This document shows, piece after piece, positions 6,399 to 11,347 of a stretch of 11,347 nt of DNA. Below the pieces are notes generated by a model. That model was not told the origin of the DNA. It searched no databases and was given only the letters and a program-made list of their open reading frames with translations. How positions within the stretch are numbered: position 1 is the stretch's first letter; each line of letters starts with the position of its first letter. The stretch covers positions 1-11,347 of the forward strand of contig JACCQW010000186.1 in NCBI GenBank assembly GCA_013813955.1, read 5' to 3'. A program made the translations under genes and the position numbers. This DNA comes from Solirubrobacterales bacterium. GTDB taxonomy: Bacteria; Actinomycetota; Thermoleophilia; Solirubrobacterales; Solirubrobacteraceae.

Positions 6399-6426
6399 CT
6401 ATCGGCAGGGGTGGACGTATGGTTGA
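6399..6426 (-). promoter_or_regulatory. Putative sigma-28/WhiG-type promoter of the HDOD-LuxR gene
   Basis: On the minus strand, GCCGATAG (6399-6406) matches 7 of 8 bases of the sigma-28/FliA/WhiG -10 element GCCGATAA. TCAA (6423-6426) lies 16 bp upstream, near the TAAA -35 position (usual spacing about 15). Transcription would start about 45-40 nt before ATG 6352, leaving room for the strong Shine-Dalgarno. The -35 match is imperfect, so this is a candidate only. Confidence 0.35.
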
Positions 6427-6445
6427 GCGCGCGGTGCGCGACCGG

Positions 6446-7774
6446 TCAGCCCGCGGCGAGAGCCCGATCGATCCGCTCCAGCGACTCGTCTCGCCCGAGC
6501 ACGACCAGGGTCTCGAAGATGCCCGGCGAGACGGTCGTGCCGGCGAGCGCCACGCGCACCGGCTGGAAGACGTCCCTGGGCTTGGCCGAGCGTGCCTCGA
6601 CGACGCCGCGCAGCGCCGCCTCGACGTCGTCCTGGGCGAAGGGCCGCACGGGCTCGAGCGCCCGGCGCGCGTCGCGCAGCGCGGAGCGCCCGTCGGCGTC
6701 CAGCCATCTCTCGCGCGCCTGCGGGTCGTCGGAGGGCCCGTCGAAGACGAAGCCGGCCAGCGGCCAGAAGTCGGCGAGGGTCTGCACCTTCTCGCGCGAG
6801 ATCTCGACGGCGTCGCGCAGGCCCGTGCGCCCCGTGTACTCCTCCAGGCGCGCCGTCAGCTCGTCGGTGCTCAGCTCGCGCAGATAGCGGCCGTTGAGCC
6901 AGCGCAGCTTCTGCTCGTCGAAGCGCGCGGGGTTGCGCGAGACACGCTCGATGCTGAACTGCTCCACGAGTTGATCGCTGGACAGGATCGTCTCGTCGTC
7001 CGCGCTGCCCCAGCCCAGCAGCGCGAGGTAGTTGCGCGCGGCCTCCGGGAGGAAGCCGGCCTCGCGCAGGTCCTGCACCGACGCGGCCCCGTGGCGCTTG
7101 GAGAGCTTCCTGCCGTCGGGGCCGTGCAGCAGCGGGAGGTGGGCGTAGACGGGCTGCGGGGCGCCCAGCGCCTCCAGCACGAGCAGCTGCTTGGGCGTGT
7201 TGGAGAGATGGTCCTCGCCGCGGATGACGTGGGTGATCTGCCCGTCGAGGTCGTCGACGGCGACGGCGAAGTTGTAGAGGACGCTGCCGTCCGCGCGGGC
7301 GATGACCGGGTCGTCGAGGTGCCGGTGGTCGAACGTCGTGTCACCGCGGATGACGTCGTGGACGACGGTCGACCCCGCGTCGGGGACGCGCAGGCGGACG
7401 GCGCCCTCGCCCTCGTCCTCGCCGCGGAAGCCACGCTCGGAGCCGTGCTGCGCCTTGTAGGCCTTGACGTCCTCGCCGGTCGCGGTGCAGCGGTAGGCAT
7501 GGCCGCCGTCGATCAGCCGGTGGAGGACCTCCTGGTGGCGCTCGGTCCGTGAGACCTGGCTGATCGGGCCCTCGTCGTAGTCGATCTGCAGCCAGCGCAG
7601 GGCGTCGAGGATCTGCTCGACGTTCTCGGGGGTCGATCGCTCGCGGTCGGTATCTTCGATGCGCAGCACCAGCGTGGCGCCGGTTCGCCGGGCGTGCAGC
7701 CAGTTGTAAAGCGCCGTGCGCGCGCCGCCGACGTGCAGCGCGCCGGTCGGAGAAGGAGCGAAGCGGACCCTCAT
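6446..7774 (-). CDS. gltX: Glutamyl-tRNA synthetase
   Basis: This 442-residue class I synthetase attaches glutamate to tRNA in the cytoplasm. It begins MRVRFAPSPTGALHVGGART, with HVGG (14-17) as the HIGH motif. LRIEDTDRERS (37-47), DDPVIARADGSVLYNFAVAVDD (the glutamate/ATP pocket), THVIRGEDHLSNTPKQ and the KMSKS-type loop KLSKR (223-227) follow. The C-terminal helical anticodon-binding half is complete. The zinc-type insert after residue 93 is reduced: only C96 remains of the usual Cys cluster. The ATG at 7774 is chosen over the upstream GTG at 7987 because family homology begins exactly there. It has no Shine-Dalgarno, and TAGTGT ends 8 nt before it, suggesting a leaderless mRNA. The start codons of gltX and nfo are only 15 bp apart. 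Whether it also charges tRNA-Gln depends on whether gatCAB is in the genome. Confidence 0.96.
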   Translation of the reverse strand: MRVRFAPSPTGALHVGGARTALYNWLHARRTGATLVLRIEDTDRERSTPENVEQILDALRWLQIDYDEGPISQVSRTERHQEVLHRLIDGGHAYRCTATGEDVKAYKAQHGSERGFRGEDEGEGAVRLRVPDAGSTVVHDVIRGDTTFDHRHLDDPVIARADGSVLYNFAVAVDDLDGQITHVIRGEDHLSNTPKQLLVLEALGAPQPVYAHLPLLHGPDGRKLSKRHGAASVQDLREAGFLPEAARNYLALLGWGSADDETILSSDQLVEQFSIERVSRNPARFDEQKLRWLNGRYLRELSTDELTARLEEYTGRTGLRDAVEISREKVQTLADFWPLAGFVFDGPSDDPQARERWLDADGRSALRDARRALEPVRPFAQDDVEAALRGVVEARSAKPRDVFQPVRVALAGTTVSPGIFETLVVLGRDESLERIDRALAAG

Positions 7775-7779
7775 GCAGC

Positions 7780-7783
7780 AGGA
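7780..7783 (+). promoter_or_regulatory. Shine-Dalgarno AGGA selecting the nfo start
   Basis: AGGA ends 6 nt before GTG 7790 and supports that codon as the nfo start. The frame is open further upstream to 7694, but that extension (ARAADVQRAGRRR) is antisense to the conserved gltX N-terminus and does not resemble endonuclease IV. Confidence 0.6.
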
Positions 7784-7788
7784 CACTA
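7783..7788 (-). promoter_or_regulatory. Putative -10 box of gltX (leaderless)
   Basis: On the minus strand TAGTGT fits TANNNT and ends 8 nt before the gltX ATG, the spacing for transcription starting at or next to the start codon. Its -35 region would lie inside the nfo coding sequence; I see no good TTGACA-like match there. Confidence 0.35.
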
Positions 7789-7789
7789 C

Positions 7790-8659
7790 GTGCTGATCGG
7801 CGCCCACGTCTCGCCCGCGGGCGGGCCTGCGGAGGCCGTCGCGCGGGGGGTGCAGCGCGACGCGCAGGCGATCCAGATCTTCAACCAGAACCCGCGGGCG
7901 TGGAAGCCGCGCGAGTACTCCAGGGAGGAGATCGCCGGGTTCCACGCGGCGATGGAGGGGTCGTGCGTGCACGCGCTGCTCATCCACGCCGTCTACCTGC
8001 TCAACTGCGCCTCGGAGGATCCGCAGATCCGCGCCAGGTCGCTGGCGTCGCTGATCAGCTCACTGCGCGCCGGCGCGGCGCTCGGAGCCCACGCGGTCGT
8101 CCTGCATCCCGGCTCGGCGCTGATCGGGGGCGAGGCCGGCCCGGCGATCGCGCGCGCGGGCACGGTGATCGCCGAGGCGCTGGCGGAGTCCGAGCGCTGC
8201 CCGCTGCACCTGGAGAACACCGCCGGCGCGGGCGGCACGCTGGGGCGCTCCTTCCATGAGCTGGCGGCGCTCATGGAGGCCGCGGGCGGCGACGATCGCC
8301 TTGGCGTGTGCCTGGACTCCTGCCACCTGCTGGCCTCCGGCTTTGACATCCGCACCGCCGCGGGGCTGACCGCGGGGCTGGACGACTGCGCGCAGCTCGT
8401 GGGGATCGAGCGCGTGGGCTCGCTTCACCTCAACGACTCGGCCATGCCGCTGGGCTCCAACCGCGACCGTCACGCGAACGTCGGCGAGGGCGAGCTGGGC
8501 GACGACGGTTGCGCGGTCTTTCTCAGCGAGCCGCGCTTTCAGGATCTGCCGTGCGTGCTGGAGACCCCCGGCCCGGACCGCTCGGGGCCGACCGCCGCTG
8601 ACATCGGCCGCACGCGAGCGCTGCGCGAGCGCGGCCTGCATGAGCGCGCACGCGCCTAA
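7790..8659 (+). CDS. nfo: Endonuclease IV (AP endonuclease)
   Basis: The 289-residue enzyme cuts DNA 5' to abasic sites and trims blocked 3' ends in base-excision repair. It is a TIM barrel with three zinc ions. All nine metal ligands are present in order: H66 (LLIHA), H106 (VVLHPGS), E142 (LHLENT), D176 and H179 (CLDSCHL), H213 (SLHLND), D226 and H228 (NRDRHANVG), and E258 (VLETPG). They are spaced as in E. coli Nfo with a constant offset of three residues, so the enzyme should be active. MLIGAHVSPAGG is the typical N-terminus, reached from GTG 7790 with a Shine-Dalgarno AGGA. The C-terminus ends in a short Arg-rich helix. The gene diverges from gltX; its promoter must lie inside the gltX 5' coding region. 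TAA stop at 8657-8659. Confidence 0.95.
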   Translation: MLIGAHVSPAGGPAEAVARGVQRDAQAIQIFNQNPRAWKPREYSREEIAGFHAAMEGSCVHALLIHAVYLLNCASEDPQIRARSLASLISSLRAGAALGAHAVVLHPGSALIGGEAGPAIARAGTVIAEALAESERCPLHLENTAGAGGTLGRSFHELAALMEAAGGDDRLGVCLDSCHLLASGFDIRTAAGLTAGLDDCAQLVGIERVGSLHLNDSAMPLGSNRDRHANVGEGELGDDGCAVFLSEPRFQDLPCVLETPGPDRSGPTAADIGRTRALRERGLHERARA

Positions 8660-8660
8660 A

Positions 8661-8674
8661 ACGCTTCCAAGCGT
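8661..8674. repeat. Short inverted repeat just after nfo
   Basis: ACGCTT-CC-AAGCGT is a 6-bp perfect inverted repeat starting one base after the nfo stop. It is followed by ATTTGC rather than a T run. The loop is too tight for a strong terminator as drawn (5 bp with a TCCA loop is possible). It could be a weak terminator or a protein-binding palindrome. Confidence 0.35.
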
Positions 8675-8709
8675 ATTTGCGGCGACTGATCGAGCCCGTG
8701 CACGAGGCG

Positions 8710-8740
8710 TTGCCTGCGCGACGTGGTCTCCGGGTACAGT
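8710..8740 (+). promoter_or_regulatory. Putative promoter of the RTX protein gene
   Basis: TTGCCT (8710-8715) and TACAGT (8735-8740) are separated by 19 bp, slightly long for a housekeeping promoter. TACAGT fits TANNNT. The start would be near 8747, leaving a leader of about 60 nt with a Shine-Dalgarno-like AGGGGG 5 nt before ATG 8808. The -10 hexamer lies inside a palindrome. Confidence 0.4.
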
Positions 8741-8762
8741 ACCGCGGTCGGGACGTACGTCC
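8733..8762. promoter_or_regulatory. Two palindromes at and after the putative RTX promoter
   Basis: GGTAC-A-GTACC (8733-8743) covers the candidate -10 box, and GGACGTACGTCC (8751-8762) is a perfect 12-bp palindrome just downstream. Centres are about 18-19 bp apart. The placement is what operators for a dimeric repressor would show, but the two sequences share only the GTAC core, so one common binding protein is not established. Confidence 0.35.
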
Positions 8763-8807
8763 TCGGCGTGGCCTCGGGCGGTCACTTCTCACAAGTAGGG
8801 GGATTTC

Positions 8808-10403
8808 ATGGGCTTCACTTCACGGAAGATCCGGCGTGGCCGGGTCTGCCTGCTTGCTCTGGCGGGAACGGCGGCGCTCGTTGCGGGCGTCACGCCGGCG
8901 GCGATGGCCGCGACGATCAGCGGCGACGCGACGAACCCGAACTTCTTCGCCGATCCGGGCGAGGTCAACAACCTGCGGATCACGCAGACCGGCAACGACG
9001 TCATCTTCGACGACGACGACGGCCTCACCAACGTCAACCCGGCCTGCGACGCCAACGGCAACGGCGACGTCGTCTGCAGCCTGGCCTCGGACGCGACCAT
9101 CCGAATCATCCTGGGCGATCGCGACGACTCCACCACGTTGACCAACGTGACACGTCGGACAGAACAGTTCGGCGGCGAGGGCAACGACGCGTTGCGCGGC
9201 GGGACGGTCGACGACTTCCTGGACGGTGGCGAGGGCAACGACGGCCTCGCCGGCGGCACCGGCGACGACTTCCTGGACGGTGGCATCGGCTTCGACGTCC
9301 TCGACGCCGGCGCCGGCGACGACAACCTGGACCCCGGTCCGACGCAGAACGGCGTCGCCGACGGCTCGGACATCCTGAGCGGCGGCAGCGGCATCGACGG
9401 GGCCTTCGTGAGCGACGACGGGCCGAACTTCTCCTCGCACAACGTCTCGCTCGACGGCGTGGCCAACGACGGCATCGCCGGCGAGGGTGACAACTACGGC
9501 GGCGACATCGAGAACCTCTCGGCCTTCTCGAGCGCTCCTCAGGTCCTGACCGGCAGCGCCGGCAACAACATCATCTCGTCCGACAGCGGCGATGACGTGC
9601 TGACCGGCGGGGCGGGCAACGACCTGCTGTCCTCGGGTGGCGGCAACGACACCCTGCAGGCGCGTGACGGCTTCGCCGACACGGTGTTCTGTGGGGACGG
9701 CAACGACACGGCCGTCGTCGACACGCTGGACCTCGTCTCGGACACCTGCGAGAACGTCCAGCGCGCCGACGTCGGCAACGCCAACGACGACAAGGCGCCG
9801 GTGGTGAACTTCGTGACGCCGGGGCCCAACGAGATCATCTCGGGCACCGTCCCGACGGCCGTGACCCTCACGGCCACCGATGACAAGGGCGTGGCCGGAG
9901 TGGTCCTGATCGACGACGGCGTCGTGGTGGGCAGCGACAACACCGCGCCGTACGTCATCAACTACCAGCCCGACAGCGACGACGTCGGGGCAAACACGTT
10001 GATCGCCCAGGCGATCGACACGCTCGGGCAGGCCGGCACGGCGCTTCGCAACGTCCGCGTCGGTCGCATCACGCCGCGCGGGCTGCGCGTCAGCGTCCGT
10101 CCGACGCGTGACCGCACCAACCCCTACCGCTTCACCACGAGCGGAACGCTGCTGTTGCGTCCGAACGTGCGGCGGGCGCTGGGTTGCGACGGCATCGTGT
10201 CCGTGCAGATCAAGCGCGGTCGCAAGACCGTGTCCAACCGCCGGGTGCAGCTCAGCAGGACGTGCACGTTCCGGTCGCGGGTCACCTTCCGCAACCGCGG
10301 GCGGCTGGGCAGCGGCCGGCTGAGGGTCCTCACCCGGTTCGCCGGCAACAGGGTCCTCGCACGGGCCCCCACGGTCACGCGCAACGTGCGCGCCGGCCGC
10401 TAG
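8808..10403 (+). CDS. Secreted RTX calcium-binding repeat protein with Ig-like and basic C-terminal domains
   Basis: This 531-residue exported protein begins with a Sec signal peptide: basic RKIRRGR, hydrophobic core LLALAGTAALVAGV, and likely cleavage after AMA at residue 34. The mature part carries two blocks of RTX nonapeptides (GGxGxDxLx). Residues about 121-176 include GGEGNDALRGG and GGTGDDFLDGG; about 248-300 include GGAGNDLL and GGGNDTL. Such repeats form calcium-binding beta rolls. Residues about 330-418 (DKAPVVNFVTPGPNEIISG to LRNVRVGR) look like a bacterial Ig-like domain. The last 110 residues are very rich in Arg, in contrast to the acidic front. Six cysteines of the mature chain lie in three pairs (80/90, 295/314, 460/486) that could form disulfides. 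No LPXTG motif or final membrane helix is seen, nor a type I secretion partner. The role is unknown, possibly envelope-associated. Confidence 0.88.
   Translation: MGFTSRKIRRGRVCLLALAGTAALVAGVTPAAMAATISGDATNPNFFADPGEVNNLRITQTGNDVIFDDDDGLTNVNPACDANGNGDVVCSLASDATIRIILGDRDDSTTLTNVTRRTEQFGGEGNDALRGGTVDDFLDGGEGNDGLAGGTGDDFLDGGIGFDVLDAGAGDDNLDPGPTQNGVADGSDILSGGSGIDGAFVSDDGPNFSSHNVSLDGVANDGIAGEGDNYGGDIENLSAFSSAPQVLTGSAGNNIISSDSGDDVLTGGAGNDLLSSGGGNDTLQARDGFADTVFCGDGNDTAVVDTLDLVSDTCENVQRADVGNANDDKAPVVNFVTPGPNEIISGTVPTAVTLTATDDKGVAGVVLIDDGVVVGSDNTAPYVINYQPDSDDVGANTLIAQAIDTLGQAGTALRNVRVGRITPRGLRVSVRPTRDRTNPYRFTTSGTLLLRPNVRRALGCDGIVSVQIKRGRKTVSNRRVQLSRTCTFRSRVTFRNRGRLGSGRLRVLTRFAGNRVLARAPTVTRNVRAGR
9209..9284 (+). 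repeat. Tandem RTX-unit duplication in DNA
   Basis: A 22-bp sequence is present exactly at 9209-9230 and 9263-9284, 54 bp apart, which is two nonapeptide units. Both copies encode the DDFLDGG unit. Identity at the DNA level points to recent duplication or gene conversion within the repeat block. Confidence 0.75.
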
Positions 10404-10425
10404 ACACACCACCATCACGACGCTC

Positions 10426-10449
10426 AGGGGCGGCCTACGGGCCGCCCCT
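10426..10449 (+). terminator. Strong hairpin after the RTX gene, probable terminator
   Basis: AGGGGCGGCC - TACG - GGCCGCCCCT forms a perfect 10-bp, very GC-rich stem with a four-base loop, 22 bp after the RTX stop. The following bases (CGTCGTTGTC) are only weakly T-rich, as is common in high-GC actinobacteria. It lies between convergent RTX and dnaE genes and could stop transcription from both sides. Confidence 0.75.
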
Positions 10450-10508
10450 CGTCGTTGTCAAGGCGCCGCGCGTCCGTGAAGCACGCGCCCCGCCGCACAC
10501 CGCTCGGC

Positions 10509-11347
10509 TCAGGCGGTCAGCGCGGACGGGCCGAGGACGCTCTCGAGCTCGGAGCGCAGCGTCGGCGTCGGGGCGACCTTGTACGACGGCCCGAGGCGCA
10601 AGGTGCGCGGGTCGCCCGCGCTCATGTGCACCTCGAGGACGACTTCGGACTCCCCGGGGAAGTTGCCGAGCAGGTGCTTGAGGTCGTCGATGACCGATGC
10701 GGGCAGCGCGGCCGCGTTCAGGCGCAGGTGCAGCGGCAGCGGCCCAACCTGGCGCTTGGCCGCGTTCTCCCGCGCGCGCTCCACCTCCTCGGGCGGCGGG
10801 TCGAACGGCTCGGCGGTCTGCACGACGAGGCACGTCTTGTCGGCGTCCTTGTGGTCCACGCGCCCGCGCACGAGCACAACGCAGTCCACGCCCAGCGCCC
10901 CCTCGTACTCGGCCAGCGCCTTGCCGAAGACGAGGATCTCCACGCAGCCCTCGAGGTCGTCGAGCGTGGCGAACATCATCGGGTCGCCGTTGCGGGTGCG
11001 GATCTTCTTGGCGGCGGTGATGATCCCGCCGGCCGTCACCCAGTCCTTGTCCTTGCGCTCGCGCAGGTCGGCCAGCGGGCAGTCGGTGCGGGCGCGCAGC
11101 GCCTCGCGCACCTGCTTGAGCGGGTGCGCGGAGATGAACAGCCCGATCGCCTCCTTCTCCACGGCCAGCAGCTCGGGCTGGTCGAACTCCTCGGCGGGGA
11201 TCGGCGGGTGCGCCGGCGCTGCGAAGGCCGCCGCGGCGGCGTTGCCGTCCGGAGCGCCGCCACCGAAGTCGAGCGAGTCGAAGATCGATCCCTGGCCGAT
11301 CTCGAGATCCTGCTGGGCCTTCTGGCCGGCGCCCTGCGCCTGCTCGA
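10509..11347 (-). CDS. dnaE: DNA polymerase III alpha subunit, C-terminal part (5' end outside window)
   Basis: About 278 codons of the replicative polymerase subunit are present, read from the right edge to TGA at 10509-10511. The first 60 residues are the variable linker, rich in Gln, Ala and Gly (QKAQQDLEIGQGSIFDSLDF), leading into FDQPELLAVEKEAIGLFISAHPL, the usual stretch before the OB fold. The OB domain reads VTAGGIITAAKKIRTRNGD, then MMFATLDDLEGCVEILVF and VVLVRGRVDHKD. The final domain ends LRSELESVLGPSALTA. The polymerase (PHP and palm) domains lie outside the window. The linker stretch GQGSIFDSL resembles the clamp-binding element (QxxLF-like) often found in this part of DnaE, although the match is loose. 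The convergent RTX gene ends 105 bp away, with the hairpin between. Confidence 0.93.
   Translation of the reverse strand, partial: EQAQGAGQKAQQDLEIGQGSIFDSLDFGGGAPDGNAAAAAFAAPAHPPIPAEEFDQPELLAVEKEAIGLFISAHPLKQVREALRARTDCPLADLRERKDKDWVTAGGIITAAKKIRTRNGDPMMFATLDDLEGCVEILVFGKALAEYEGALGVDCVVLVRGRVDHKDADKTCLVVQTAEPFDPPPEEVERARENAAKRQVGPLPLHLRLNAAALPASVIDDLKHLLGNFPGESEVVLEVHMSAGDPRTLRLGPSYKVAPTPTLRSELESVLGPSALTA

Noticed and set aside
5348..7552. Very long open frame (734 codons) on the + strand across the HDOD and gltX genes
   Set aside because: It is antisense to two well-conserved genes. Its product is low-complexity (rich in Arg, Ala, Val, Gly, Asp, Glu and Leu) without recognisable domains, as expected for a shadow frame in GC-rich DNA.
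7775..7987. N-terminal extension of gltX starting at GTG 7987
   Set aside because: The extra 71 residues are antisense to nfo and unlike any synthetase; GluRS homology begins exactly at the ATG at 7774.
9170..9290. Regular short repeats that could suggest a CRISPR array
   Set aside because: The repeats are in-frame RTX nonapeptide codons with 27-bp periodicity inside a coding sequence; there are no constant repeats with unique spacers.
8820..10418. Open frame of 532 codons on the - strand opposite the RTX gene
   Set aside because: It exists because the repetitive GC-rich RTX codons leave few stops on the other strand; the sense strand has a signal peptide, RTX units and a ribosome binding site.

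Overview
The window reads as ordinary chromosome of a very GC-rich actinobacterium. I infer Thermoleophilia/Solirubrobacterales, because of the secreted RTX-repeat protein with a basic C-terminal domain, the HDOD-LuxR regulator and the overall gene styles. I could not check taxonomy. There is no phage, transposon, CRISPR array, rRNA or tRNA that I can see. Thirteen protein genes (two cut by the window edges) and one decayed gene cover nearly all of it.

Left part (1-1270, + strand): the C-terminal part of a CAP/SCP-like protein, then a queuosine-salvage (Qng1/DUF2419) protein 5 bp downstream. Next comes a cysteine-biosynthesis zone (1274-4825). It holds cysE (serine O-acetyltransferase) and cysK (cysteine synthase) on the minus strand, with an RBBP9/YdeN-type serine hydrolase wedged between them on the plus strand. 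An RsbW-like ATPase, a frame-broken small membrane-protein gene and an Rrf2-family regulator follow. The Rrf2 protein lacks the Fe-S cysteines and ends in -MYHI, while CysE lacks a terminal isoleucine. This resembles the Bacillus CymR-CysK arrangement and is the most interesting hypothesis here.

Middle part (4879-8659): a VanZ-like membrane protein; an HDOD-LuxR regulator preceded by a sigma-28-like promoter; gltX (glutamyl-tRNA synthetase); and nfo (endonuclease IV), which diverges from gltX with only 15 bp between start codons.

Right part (8660-11347): a leader region with three short palindromes; a Sec-secreted RTX/Ig-like protein closed by a strong hairpin; and the C-terminal part of dnaE (DNA polymerase III alpha) on the minus strand.

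Genes are packed tightly with frequent strand switching. Convergent pairs touch or overlap (3 bp gap, 31 bp overlap, 23 bp overlap). Several genes have no visible Shine-Dalgarno but have TANNNT boxes 6-8 nt before the start codon, suggesting leaderless transcription. I see no obviously new multi-gene system. The points worth a second look are the Rrf2/CysK/CysE pairing, the broken membrane gene, the secreted RTX protein with its palindromic leader, and the possible sigma-28 control of the HDOD regulator.
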